Of a stretch of 64,000 nt of DNA, positions 36,901 to 46,028 are shown piece after piece (the stretch's first letter is position 1; each line of letters begins with the position of its first letter). The notes beneath the pieces were generated by a model, which did no database searches, had not been told where the DNA came from, and saw only the letters and a list, made by a program, of their open reading frames with translations. The stretch spans positions 1 through 64,000 of the forward strand of contig WTBY01000017.1 in the NCBI GenBank assembly GCA_013138865.1, written 5' to 3'. Position numbers and translations under genes: made by a program. Source of the stretch: Helicobacteraceae bacterium (GTDB taxonomy: Bacteria > Campylobacterota > Campylobacteria > Campylobacterales > Sulfurimonadaceae).

Positions 36901-38494
36901 TATGCTCATTGACACCAATTTTACTGCTGTCACTAAAATCTGAAACAAACTTTATCGTTACAGAGTTACCAAAACTTGCCGTAAACTCCTTGACAAATAG
37001 ACTTTGCAGTGTCGTTGCATCTCTATTATATAACCTCTCCCACAAGTCGAAGTTTGAAGCATTTCCATTCCAGCCATTGTCACTACTTAAGTTAGCATAT
37101 TCAATAGTATATTTATCATCTATTTTTGTAATATTAGGAATACAATCTTTAGCAACTATTTGTACTTCTGTAGAAGTTATGGAACTATCAACATTAAACA
37201 AAAGCCTTACATAGGCATCTCCATTAGAACCACCCGTATCAAAATCTGCTACACTTAATGGGGTTGTGCTATTATAAGTTGCGTATGTAAACAGAATATT
37301 TGAAGTTGGTCGTCCGTACTCATCCATTCGCATAGCTAGTGGTTTATATAGTTGTGATACAGCAGGTGGATAATTTTTAGTATCAAGCTTATCTAAAGTA
37401 TTTTGTGTGCCTGATGCATATTCATCAGGTAGAAAAAAGTTCACTGTTGGTTCTGTAGATCTAGCAGTTGGGAAATTAACTACACAACCATAAACAGATG
37501 AATCTTTAGTATCATCATCAAATATTTGGATACTTGCATATATAAAACTATTTCCCATTCCATCATTATAGTCTTTAATTTCAAGAATATTAACCATAGG
37601 TTCACTTAAAATATATTTATACAATAATGGTAAAATATCCAGCATTTGCCACTCATTTTCAGTGCCAGCATTAATATTCGTAGTTGCTACTTGTGAGGTT
37701 AAAGCTCTTGTTTGATAAAAAATACCAAATGTAAACCCAAGATCAGGAAAGAAACCTCCAGCACCGATACAACCAACAGCAATCATTTTTTGTGATATAG
37801 CGATATAACTATCTACAGTATTATGATAACTACTATTCGCTGCACATACCGTATTGTAGTCTGCAAAACCAGTATTTACAATAGGGGTATCTCCTGTTGT
37901 AATAGCGCTATCCTTAGCATTTGTAGTGGCTATTAGTGTCTCTTTAGTTCCATGTTCACCTGTTTCATCATATTCGTATATAATTAAATTGAAACCAGAT
38001 ATAGATTTTGTTTCACCCTCAAGTGTTATTTGAGTATTCATATGAACCATCTCCGGTTCACCATAAGCTCTAGTATATGGTTTAAATCCAGCAGGATTAA
38101 AATTAAGATCTTCATCTTGTGACATCATAACAGGGTTAAAACCTTCTATAAGGCAGTCATATACTTGTTCAGCATCTATTTCAACATCAGAATGTGTTAC
38201 TTTCATTATGTCGGCATGAGCTGTAATATCATCTACTGTGGTAACAGCACTTGTACCATCAAGACTTCCGCCAAGCCAAGTGGATGGTGGTCCAACTGAT
38301 GATCCACAACCTTGTAAAAATGCTACAACAGAGGCGAAAAGTGTTGTTTTAAGGAAACCTCTACGAGATAGTATTTCATCGTAAATATCCATCTCTTGTG
38401 TCATTAGCTTGTCGTGTCCTGGCATCCATCTTAAAAGCTGAGCTTGCATCAATTTTCTTAAGTCTAGTAATGACTCTTCTGTATAATATTTCAT
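33914..38494 (-). CDS. Giant exported protein with Tat motif, lipobox and C-terminal membrane segments
   Basis: I cannot assign this 1526-residue protein to a named family. An unusually long N-region of 43 residues precedes SRRGFLKTT (Arg44-Arg45), followed by a hydrophobic stretch ending in the lipobox-like FLQGC (Cys63), so Tat export with lipid attachment is predicted. Residues of about 70-950 look like beta-rich extracellular sequence. Near 990-1110 comes a His/Lys-rich amphipathic helical tract (WWDDVKHYYHHAIHNIKK), then charged coiled-coil-like helices and a Thr/Lys linker, and from about 1370 several strongly hydrophobic segments. It is the last gene of a four-gene operon with a chitinase, a putative hydrolase and an esterase. 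Similar helical-tail giants may be toxins or polymer-binding proteins; I cannot choose. Confidence 0.75.
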   Translation of the reverse strand: MKYYTEESLLDLRKLMQAQLLRWMPGHDKLMTQEMDIYDEILSRRGFLKTTLFASVVAFLQGCGSSVGPPSTWLGGSLDGTSAVTTVDDITAHADIMKVTHSDVEIDAEQVYDCLIEGFNPVMMSQDEDLNFNPAGFKPYTRAYGEPEMVHMNTQITLEGETKSISGFNLIIYEYDETGEHGTKETLIATTNAKDSAITTGDTPIVNTGFADYNTVCAANSSYHNTVDSYIAISQKMIAVGCIGAGGFFPDLGFTFGIFYQTRALTSQVATTNINAGTENEWQMLDILPLLYKYILSEPMVNILEIKDYNDGMGNSFIYASIQIFDDDTKDSSVYGCVVNFPTARSTEPTVNFFLPDEYASGTQNTLDKLDTKNYPPAVSQLYKPLAMRMDEYGRPTSNILFTYATYNSTTPLSVADFDTGGSNGDAYVRLLFNVDSSITSTEVQIVAKDCIPNITKIDDKYTIEYANLSSDNGWNGNASNFDLWERLYNRDATTLQSLFVKEFTASFGNSVTIKFVSDFSDSSKIGVNEHKLTFDIQTTTATSTIDTHYYNNPLMSYAQSIFSLADNTDYMTLWYNNFKEYFDNKSLHEVEYDFYCTTNHQGLLRNTFLFKSPNGVDSNLLVVFDEKGYLANTTDSYAVSKGATYHYNVNDVTGKDTECMIPVPISLGVEKIFPWYRELHDNEIITSAMKQTTVNSTTRELSYDNIDTSKKSYFYNVRDSVSGKWQQHTYKIKPATEITTIENVKMVNCHQVELQTINCYDNNIADPNTTIEIYLNGKGYVVDQTDPAKVKTYALSRLQCCYLKPNSLGQLKLEMHVGHEEDQVPGLLFFYRAISLNNTTIVHKNSLPILVLNDAATKGYKSFNLSYQPHGRLQTKDPTSVISVDTPQPYSGQSSTPQQQLQANNSAFSTATLKTGTDVYSAALKNFAPKNSDPLADITDINTTSKIKPLTYNPNIKLVTTSELLGDWWDDVKHYYHHAIHNIKKIAKRIYNAAKNALNTIVSAIASLLKDIASDVMTALVDAALCLDSLVKDVVSFVKFCIKFIGALLDFTNAYKIGMNLQSITDSFLSPTGPSNNIYHTIKSVEDTIATDINNSLNTLKADITSDIDSAFGEVKDDTVSSQTKTRKAQNKKTDTTKTNHIHNQLHRQTSKVTPADPTTSPTVKTALDTLKNKLENQVETTIKNVGSDIESAVTTLATGGSFSTVKTKLANATSSIITEPITLLEDVMDTVVHLPTDILDDIYGPNKPGSNIFAALEGVLLDALSLLFFQTTGKFKSFSDIVYFLLGFGVQVLEEIIGSLESLFGDNNSSGNSIRTITGNSSFASDIVKLYLSQNTDSEVITSIDGTDLIICLDTVFFVSGFFQTEFQVGVIITDGQAFGTLAAITMLLRGGLDIIRLLCENKSGNVFNGLLLLTAGLLIGSMALLINSKGIAIISSVLSFIGRVYQFIGFKNNEHGEIFAIYGLLRMIFILLIRIDKDSLTLLGIGEIGALIFNGLGTYEAYELDKVAYEKNGILNYCPLLET

Positions 38495-38505
38495 TTTTTT
38501 TTCAC

Positions 38506-40023
38506 TTAATAGAACTTGTTATACTGCGTACATTTATCACTTAACATATAATCAACATTAAAAAAGTTTGGTTGAGTATTTGTTATAGATATCATTTTCT
38601 GATCTGTTTGATAAGTATCAAAATTTGCTAACTTTGATGTTTGTGAAAACTCTTTCCATATTGACATTATTTTTTTAGAGAACTGTTGATCTGAACTAGT
38701 TGAATAAACTTCATACCCTTTTTGGTTATAAAAGTTACCAAATACAAAGGGTAACTCAGAAGCATGACAAGCTTCACCTGCACAGTCATTAAACGTACCC
38801 CAAAAATTAAAACTTCCTATATAGTTAAAATGGTATAAATAGTTTGTTGTATAAGAAGTATTATTTTTTAGAAAATAGTTTGTTGCACACTCAAAAGCAT
38901 AGTTAGTAAAAAAAGTTTGCAACTCAGGTTGTGAACCAATTGTAATGCTTGAGTCATAGTACTTCTTAACATACTCCGTATATAGATCAATAACTTTCGT
39001 ACCCTTTAGTGATTCGAACATAAAGTTACTCTCAGCATTAACATTTCCTATTAATAGTGGAACAGTTGTTTGTGCTTTAATAAGTTTACTTTTTATTACA
39101 CTACCATCAACATATGGAGAATAAGGAAAAAAACTTTCAAAGCTAATGTCTGCCAACTCTAAACCAATTAACTCTGCATAAAGCTCCATACTTACATCTT
39201 GAACTGTTTTAGCATCAGTATCGTGAGGACTTTTAGAACTACTCTTTTTTATAGAATTTAAAACAATCTCAGCAATAGCAGTAGCACTTTTTTCATCTTT
39301 AAAATCAAAACCCATATACGAGCTTTCAACTATTGCGTTTTTAAATTTAGTCTTTGTTGTTGTGTTGCTAAGTATATGTGAAAGCGTAGACATAGAGCCA
39401 GCACTATGCCCAAAGAGTGTTAAGCTATTTTTGTCTCCACCAAATTTGTCTATATTACTATAGACCCATTCAAGTGCAGCTTGTTGATCCATTATTCCGT
39501 AGTTGCCACTATTGGAATCAACTTTTAAAAAGCCTAATGCTCCTAGTCTATAGTTGAAATTAACTACGATCGCATCATTAAACTCACTAAGTTTTGCCCC
39601 ATTATAAAGTGGATTAGAACTACTACCACCTATAAAGCCTCCACCATGAATAAAAATCATTACTCTCTTATTCACAATTTCTTCACTACCTGTTGGAACC
39701 CAAACATTTACGCTCAAACAGTTCTCAGACATATTGTTTAACATGTAGTTAGGAGTAGATACACTCTGGTAGCAAACTTTACCGAACTTGTCTGCTACTC
39801 GAGGGTTTGTACTATCTTCAACAACTCCTGCTTTACTCCAACGAAACGTTTGTGAAGCATCTGCATACATCATACCTTTGTAAGAAGTTGTAGCACCATC
39901 TATAATTCCGTAATAACTACCTGTTGTTGTATCTACATACTCTTCTGTCTTTTGTACTTCAGAATTACAACCACTAAGAAGAAGTGTGATCCATAGTAGC
40001 AATAGTCTATAAAAATATTTCAA
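38506..40023 (-). CDS. Type-B carboxylesterase lipoprotein
   Basis: This 505-residue secreted esterase has a signal peptide ending in the lipobox TLLLSGC, the type-B signature SENCLSVNVWVP, the oxyanion-hole motif HGGGFIGG, the nucleophile elbow GHSAGS (Ser207) and a late His in EACHASELPFVFG. It hydrolyses carboxylic esters at the cell surface or in the periplasm. It sits in the operon of a chitinase, so removal of ester or acetyl groups from a polymer is an attractive but unproven role. It is 11 bp from the giant protein gene. Confidence 0.9.
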   Translation of the reverse strand: MKYFYRLLLLWITLLLSGCNSEVQKTEEYVDTTTGSYYGIIDGATTSYKGMMYADASQTFRWSKAGVVEDSTNPRVADKFGKVCYQSVSTPNYMLNNMSENCLSVNVWVPTGSEEIVNKRVMIFIHGGGFIGGSSSNPLYNGAKLSEFNDAIVVNFNYRLGALGFLKVDSNSGNYGIMDQQAALEWVYSNIDKFGGDKNSLTLFGHSAGSMSTLSHILSNTTTKTKFKNAIVESSYMGFDFKDEKSATAIAEIVLNSIKKSSSKSPHDTDAKTVQDVSMELYAELIGLELADISFESFFPYSPYVDGSVIKSKLIKAQTTVPLLIGNVNAESNFMFESLKGTKVIDLYTEYVKKYYDSSITIGSQPELQTFFTNYAFECATNYFLKNNTSYTTNYLYHFNYIGSFNFWGTFNDCAGEACHASELPFVFGNFYNQKGYEVYSTSSDQQFSKKIMSIWKEFSQTSKLANFDTYQTDQKMISITNTQPNFFNVDYMLSDKCTQYNKFY

Positions 40024-40064
40024 TAAATTCCTTTATAAATAAACTTCAAAACTATAACAGCACA

Positions 40065-42884
40065 TTATTTAGTGCTGTTATAGTACTGCATTGTCTTTCT
40101 TGATAACCAACCACCATCATCATGAGGCTTACGCCCTATTGAAACAGTATTTCCACCACCCCATAAAATTGCAAAAACACCGCTACTTATTGCTTCTTCA
40201 ATTTTGTAAGAGTTTGCCCAGTTATAGTTAGTCATGTTTAGATATTCTAACATTGTACATCCTGTAGATGCACAGTTGTAGCTTAGATCTGAAGGTAGTG
40301 TAATTGCTGGATATGGAAGATTTATATTAGTTAAATTTTCTGCGAGGTTATTATCTCCAAGAAAATATACTGGCTCACAAGAAGAGTGAGCTGTATTTGG
40401 TAAATTATATTTATTTGTTAGTAGGTGTCCTCCTGGAACCTGCCATAACATTATAGGTATGTTATTTACTTTTTCATGAATTTGTTTTACATAAGTTAAA
40501 ATAGCATCCCAGTCTCTATTGTTAGTAAAGTATGACTTACTATAAGCATCCCAGTCACTATCATCTCTTTCATATTTATCGAATATTAAAAAGTCTGGTG
40601 TGTAAGGTGCAGAGTATGGAGCTGAAAGTAAAAAATTTGCAACAGGTATAGAGTAATCAGAAGAAATTTTTGCACTGCTATAGTTTTGATGCATCCACAC
40701 TGCACTACCATTTGCCCATAAATTTACTTGCCAACCATAAGTCATATTTTTATTATTTGCAAATGTCTCAAGTAGCCAGTTTGTTGATTGTGTCCAACCT
40801 TTAAATGTATTTCCAAAACTTGGTACAGTCACATTGGTAGAAACAGGGTTAGCTAAACAAGCATTATATACATCAAGTGTTAATTTTGGAAACTTATTTA
40901 CCTGTGCCTCATAGGCATTTGTAGTAACAGAGAGTTTACTCCAAAATTCTGATAGTGTTAAACCTTCACTTCCATTAAACGAGAAATTCGTAGATGATAA
41001 GAAACAACTAGCAACTTTTGCACTATCTGTAATAGTTTTTGTATTTGCAGCAAGAGTACTATTGATTTTTGATACTTGTTTACCCTTTAAAATGGTACCA
41101 AGAGTATCAGGGTTAAGAATTATACTAGCAGCATCGATAGATTTATTAGCAATTAAATACCCATTTATCCATGCGGCTAAACCGGCATGAAGTAAGTGAG
41201 AAGTTCTATGCTCATAGTCTGTAATCCTTCCAATACCCGTAACATCTCCAACCTCTATATTTTCAATAGGACCAATTGCACTATCATTAGCAGTATACAA
41301 GACAGTTGTTGGAACACATTTACCGCCAGTAAAGTTTTTTGCTTTACTTTGACATGTAGCTGCCACTTCAGATGTAGGTCTTGGAAATGTTACATTATCA
41401 AAGTTTGTACTACCTTGGTTGTCATAGTAAAAAACAGAGTCAACAGGTCTGTCAGTATATTCACCCTCTGACATAAGAGTAACTCCACCTTGTGCAACAT
41501 GTGTTGTTGGCCAGCCATCTATAGAGACTATTTTTGGAAGAATTTTTTTCTTTAGTATGATTTTTTGTGTTGTTGTAGATGATGGACTAAAAGTAAAAGG
41601 TGTAAAATCTTCATAATATTTTCCAGCATTAACTTTTACTGTAACTTTACTATTTTTTATAAAATAGAGAGTTTTTGCTGCTATATCTTTTAGTGTGACC
41701 GTATTGTATTGGTAACTACCATCGTCAAATGATATAAGTGCACTATCGCCAACAGAGAGTCCACTAACAGAGAAAGTAGTTTTGGTAGTAGAACTGTTTT
41801 TTATGTAGGTAAGTGTTCCTATATCTGTTGTTTGGTTATTCTCTACAGTTAGTGTTTTATTACTCATGCTGTAAAAGGTATTACTTGCAGTGTCAGCAAG
41901 ACCATGTGTTCCAATAGTGTATGTAGCGGATGGAATATTTCTAATAGTATGTGCAGATCCATACTCTTGAGTAAAACTATATGCAAATGTTTTAGCACTA
42001 TTGCTTAGCAACATTGTTGTGCTAGTTTGTTGAAATATAGATGGTTCAGGATTTTTAACTGTTTCATTAATTAAACCCTTGTTATCACTAGTATCAATAA
42101 ACGCTAAGCTTAAATTCTCATCTTCGTTATCATGAACAGTTACGGAGAGTGGAGATAGAGTGTATGAGACTGATTCTGGTAAGGCTGATGAAGGAGAGAG
42201 TGAATATGTATTGGAGTTTAACTTTGTAACAGATACTTTCTGTATCCCTGTATTACCAGTAATAGTTAAAATATTTTTCTTTAAAGTAGCACCTGATCCT
42301 ATAATATCAATACCAATATTACATGGTTTAGAGTCAGGACAGAGTACATTTAATTGAGTTGTATCTACACTAACATTAATAGTAGCGGTACCTATAGGAA
42401 GTGGATCTTTTGCACTAACACTAAGACCACTAATTGTTGAACCTGTACTATTTTGGTAACCAAAAGTAAATGTATTACTTGCATTTGCACTAGTATTACT
42501 ATCTGTTTTAATTATGGCAGTAAAGTCACTGTTATTTTTCACAGATATACTTGCTGTTGCTTTAACCCATGGGGCGGAACTTGTTGAGTAACTAAGAGCA
42601 CTACCACTAGCTGCTAAACTTGATGATGCACTAAGCTGAAGTGCAAGTCCATTAAGTGACTTACTTGAACTACAAGAGTTTTGCACCGTTACACTAACAG
42701 CAGTGTAATTTGTTGGTAGTGTAGTTGGAGTAACTGCTGTAACCTTAAAACACTTCTGAGTTGTTGGAACTAATGCTTCTCCAGCAACAACTAAGTCGTT
42801 ATTACTGCTACTGTTACACCCATAAGTACTTAAAACTATGCCTATGGCTACGAAACTCGCTGTTATATATTTTATCATTTTCAT
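40065..42884 (-). CDS. Large lipoprotein, putative glycoside-hydrolase-like enzyme
   Basis: This 939-residue protein has a signal peptide and lipobox (VLSTYGC), then several beta-sandwich-like, Ser/Thr-rich domains (about 30-470). The last 470 residues look enzymatic: strand ends MTYGWQVNLWA, PDFLIFDKYERDDSDWDA, IPIMLWQVPGG and VFAILWGGGN carry Asp, Glu, Trp and His residues as in TIM-barrel hydrolases. I cannot name the family. The neighbouring chitinase gene 12 bp upstream and the esterase 41 bp downstream suggest shared polysaccharide breakdown. Confidence 0.75.
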   Translation of the reverse strand: MKMIKYITASFVAIGIVLSTYGCNSSSNNDLVVAGEALVPTTQKCFKVTAVTPTTLPTNYTAVSVTVQNSCSSSKSLNGLALQLSASSSLAASGSALSYSTSSAPWVKATASISVKNNSDFTAIIKTDSNTSANASNTFTFGYQNSTGSTISGLSVSAKDPLPIGTATINVSVDTTQLNVLCPDSKPCNIGIDIIGSGATLKKNILTITGNTGIQKVSVTKLNSNTYSLSPSSALPESVSYTLSPLSVTVHDNEDENLSLAFIDTSDNKGLINETVKNPEPSIFQQTSTTMLLSNSAKTFAYSFTQEYGSAHTIRNIPSATYTIGTHGLADTASNTFYSMSNKTLTVENNQTTDIGTLTYIKNSSTTKTTFSVSGLSVGDSALISFDDGSYQYNTVTLKDIAAKTLYFIKNSKVTVKVNAGKYYEDFTPFTFSPSSTTTQKIILKKKILPKIVSIDGWPTTHVAQGGVTLMSEGEYTDRPVDSVFYYDNQGSTNFDNVTFPRPTSEVAATCQSKAKNFTGGKCVPTTVLYTANDSAIGPIENIEVGDVTGIGRITDYEHRTSHLLHAGLAAWINGYLIANKSIDAASIILNPDTLGTILKGKQVSKINSTLAANTKTITDSAKVASCFLSSTNFSFNGSEGLTLSEFWSKLSVTTNAYEAQVNKFPKLTLDVYNACLANPVSTNVTVPSFGNTFKGWTQSTNWLLETFANNKNMTYGWQVNLWANGSAVWMHQNYSSAKISSDYSIPVANFLLSAPYSAPYTPDFLIFDKYERDDSDWDAYSKSYFTNNRDWDAILTYVKQIHEKVNNIPIMLWQVPGGHLLTNKYNLPNTAHSSCEPVYFLGDNNLAENLTNINLPYPAITLPSDLSYNCASTGCTMLEYLNMTNYNWANSYKIEEAISSGVFAILWGGGNTVSIGRKPHDDGGWLSRKTMQYYNSTK

Positions 42885-42896
42885 TCCTCTGTTTGA

Positions 42897-45101
42897 CTAC
42901 TGTGGTTCACTAAATGATGTTGAAGTTATTTGACAACTTTGGTTAGTACCATCTAGTGTAATTGTGTAAGAATTACCTAGAGAGAATGTCGGTGAAGCAG
43001 TGCCACATGCGTAACCTGTTGCTGAACCATTAGGGTATATTACAAGTTCTTTTAGTGTAAAAGAGGTTGCACCATTAGCTGGTAACCATGTATCTATATT
43101 TCCACTATCTGCGATAGTTGAATATTTATTATGTGTTGCTATCGTACCCCACAGCCCCTTAGGAAAAGGGTAATAGCCTCCATTTGAATTTACAAATGTT
43201 ACGGTTGAAGTATCTGTTGCATCTGCTGTAATATTGATAGAGATGTATGAACTTGTTACTGGGGTTGGTGTAGGTGTAGGTGTTGGTGTATTGCCCATAG
43301 CTTTTACAATTGTATTTAAAATAGAATTACGATTACTTGCTTGAGCGTCATAATTAAGACCCCAAACTAAGACACCAGCCATATTCTCATTTAACATATA
43401 TTGAACTTTAGCTGTTGTAGAAGCTGGACTATCATAAGATACAAAAACATTATTATATGTTGAATCATTAAAGTTACTATAAGCACCATCAATTGTTCCA
43501 TTTGTACCTTTATGATCAATAGGCGTATAGTTTGCTAATATTTTTTCATATGTAATAGTTCCTGTACATTGATTCCCTGCACCATAAGTTGCAATACATT
43601 TTGGATCATCCATATCACCTATATATGATATGTTAGTGAAACTTTGTGCTAAGCCATTACCTGAAACATCAGCAACTGCTCTACCATATGCTGGAATACC
43701 TAAAATAACTTGATCCATAGGTACGTTCATAGATTTTAATGCTGTTATACCAGCACTATCAGAAAAAGTTTTAGAACCTGTACTTGGCAGGGCATATAAA
43801 GTTGATTGTAATCCAGTTGTATTTATGCCAGAAAAAGGTCCAAACATATCGTAACCCATCATGTTGTAAAAGTCGACATAAGGAGCAATAGCACTCCATC
43901 CTGCTTTTGAAAATGCAGTAATATTATTTTGATTAACGCTAAATGTGTACGATATAAGAAATCCTTCTCCCATAGCAACTTTTATTTTAGAAAAAAGAGT
44001 TGCAAATTTAGTCCCGATAGTTGAACTCATTGTAGCTGGTTCATAATCTATATCAATACCATTAATAGTTGAAAACTCTTTTACTAAAGTTTTTAAAGAT
44101 GTAACAAAAGCATCAGGATTATTTAACGCTGTATTAATAGCATCTTCATGTCCAGCACCACCGATAGAGATCATTTTATTTTTAACACTAGAGTTTGCAA
44201 AATTTACAAAGTTTCCGTGAGCCCAAGATGGCACAGATTTAGTAGAATCTTTAAAACATATTTCTTCAGTTGCAGAATTTGTTTGACACCAAGTATTTGT
44301 AGCTGGAAGTAAGTCAGAAGTGGTATCTGTAAATTGGATCGAACCAGTACTTGAAACTTCAAGAAATGAGTACATAATTGTATTAATCAGTTTTAGCTTC
44401 GCTTGTACCTCAGGACTACTAAATAGATACTTTGCATTCATACCAGCAGATGAACTATACCCTGGCGAAAGTGGTTTATAATAATCCCAGTTTGCATAAT
44501 ACGCCATTCGTATTTTATCACTTGTTGCTCTTGCATACTTTTTTTCAGCGAAAACTTTTTTTCGCTCTATTTCATTAAGTGCTATAGTTTTTGGTATTTC
44601 GCTATTTAAATGTGCTTGTGCTTGTGCTTGTGAAACAAATTTACCCTCATAATCTATATCAGCACGAGTTGCAACATCAACAAGATCTGCAATTTCACTA
44701 GCAGCAGGAAGTGAAGTCCAACCTTTTTCTTTAACAAGTGCACTAATAGCTGATGTTATCTCTATGCCATTTTCAGCATCAGCATCGTTATCAAGAGAGA
44801 GTAAAAGCATAGAGGCTTGAGAATTTTCTAACTGATAGTGTGGGTTTGACTTTGTACGAGCTGCGATAGTAGGAAGAGGTACTAAACCAACTTTACAAAT
44901 AGTCTCCTGCCCTGTTACAAATATAAATGCCCCACTTGCATTTGTTGTAGATTCAGTCGAACCTGATTTACATGCTAAACCAGAAACAGCACTATCTCTA
45001 TAGTAACCTGTATTATCAGAATTATCTGTATTTGTACCACACCCACTAAACATTACTACGACAGATACGCTAAGCAATATCAGTATTTTATTTATTTTCA
45101 T
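42897..45101 (-). CDS. GH18 chitinase lipoprotein
   Basis: The 734-residue protein has a lipobox (VVMFSGC), an N-terminal domain of about 150 residues like that of the DUF285 lipoprotein at 52942, a GH18 catalytic barrel (about 195-610) and, after a (TP)n linker, a C-terminal domain of about 95 residues that may bind polymer. The active-site motif reads NGIDIDYE with catalytic Glu354 and Asp352; the first Asp of DGxDxDxE is Asn here. The MMGYDM strand is also typical of GH18. It opens the four-gene operon, divergent from modA. Confidence 0.92.
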   Translation of the reverse strand: MKINKILILLSVSVVVMFSGCGTNTDNSDNTGYYRDSAVSGLACKSGSTESTTNASGAFIFVTGQETICKVGLVPLPTIAARTKSNPHYQLENSQASMLLLSLDNDADAENGIEITSAISALVKEKGWTSLPAASEIADLVDVATRADIDYEGKFVSQAQAQAHLNSEIPKTIALNEIERKKVFAEKKYARATSDKIRMAYYANWDYYKPLSPGYSSSAGMNAKYLFSSPEVQAKLKLINTIMYSFLEVSSTGSIQFTDTTSDLLPATNTWCQTNSATEEICFKDSTKSVPSWAHGNFVNFANSSVKNKMISIGGAGHEDAINTALNNPDAFVTSLKTLVKEFSTINGIDIDYEPATMSSTIGTKFATLFSKIKVAMGEGFLISYTFSVNQNNITAFSKAGWSAIAPYVDFYNMMGYDMFGPFSGINTTGLQSTLYALPSTGSKTFSDSAGITALKSMNVPMDQVILGIPAYGRAVADVSGNGLAQSFTNISYIGDMDDPKCIATYGAGNQCTGTITYEKILANYTPIDHKGTNGTIDGAYSNFNDSTYNNVFVSYDSPASTTAKVQYMLNENMAGVLVWGLNYDAQASNRNSILNTIVKAMGNTPTPTPTPTPVTSSYISINITADATDTSTVTFVNSNGGYYPFPKGLWGTIATHNKYSTIADSGNIDTWLPANGATSFTLKELVIYPNGSATGYACGTASPTFSLGNSYTITLDGTNQSCQITSTSFSEPQ

Positions 45102-45278
45102 TTTTAACCTTTAAGATAATCTTTATAAAGTATTTTCAATATATTATTGAGTACTATAAGTTTATTTTTAGTATTTTACCATATTTTTTACACTTAATTG
45201 AATAAATTTTTTACTAATTAGTTCTTTAAGGTATATTTAGTAAAATTTTAAACTACATTGTACGAAGGAGGAGCTTAA
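45102..45278. promoter_or_regulatory. Divergent promoter region of the chitinase and molybdate operons
   Basis: This 177-bp AT-rich gap serves both directions. A strong ribosome site, GAAGGAGGAG, precedes modA. TAAAAT near 45241 could be a modA -10 box. I see no clear ModE-type palindrome and no copy of the 11-bp repeat motif found at 50.7 and 55.2-55.4 kb. Confidence 0.4.
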
Positions 45279-46028
45279 ATGTTAAAACTATTGAGTATAT
45301 TAACTATATTATTAAGCTCCTCATTATTTAGTGGCACTATTAAAATAGCGGTTGCTGCAAATGTAAGTTATGCTATTGATGATCTAAAAAAGGAGTTTCA
45401 TAAACTCTACCCAAATACTAAAGTTCTTGTAATTTTAGGAAGTAGTGGTAAATTAACTGCGCAGATTAAGCATGGTGCACCTTATCAACTTTTCATGTCT
45501 GCAAACATGAACTTTCCTAACTCTTTGTATAAAGAGAAAGTAGCTATCACAAAGCCTCTCATTTATGCACAAGGTACACTAGCTATGTTTAGTACAAAAA
45601 AACAGAACTTCTTAGAAGGACTTAAGCTATTAAAAGAGAGAGAAATTTCAAAAATTGCTATAGGCAACCCTAAAACTGCACCTTATGGTAAAGCCGCACT
45701 ACAAGCACTTAAAAGTAGTGGTGTTTATGATGATATTTTAAAAAAGTTAGTTTATGCTGAGTCTATTTCACAAACTCTATCATACACGATTGTTGCTACT
45801 GATATTGGTATAGTTGCTTCATCATCTTTGTACTCATCAAAAATGAAACACTTTAAAAAAGATCAAAATTGGGTAGAGATCAACCCTTCACTATATAGTC
45901 CGATCGATCAAGGCATAGTAATTCTAAAAGATGGACAAAATAGTTCTGAAGTAGAGGCATTTTATAACTTTATTTTAAGTGAACAAGCAAAAAATATATT
46001 TAAAAAATTTGGGTACATAGTGCCATGA
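45279..46028 (+). CDS. modA: Molybdate-binding periplasmic protein ModA
   Basis: This 249-residue protein with a signal peptide matches ModA: IKIAVAANVSYAIDDLKKEF, LGSSGKLTAQIKHGAPYQLFMSANMNFP and the C-terminal hinge region. It captures molybdate or tungstate for the ABC importer encoded downstream. The stop overlaps the start of the TOBE gene by 4 bp. Confidence 0.93.
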   Translation: MLKLLSILTILLSSSLFSGTIKIAVAANVSYAIDDLKKEFHKLYPNTKVLVILGSSGKLTAQIKHGAPYQLFMSANMNFPNSLYKEKVAITKPLIYAQGTLAMFSTKKQNFLEGLKLLKEREISKIAIGNPKTAPYGKAALQALKSSGVYDDILKKLVYAESISQTLSYTIVATDIGIVASSSLYSSKMKHFKKDQNWVEINPSLYSPIDQGIVILKDGQNSSEVEAFYNFILSEQAKNIFKKFGYIVP

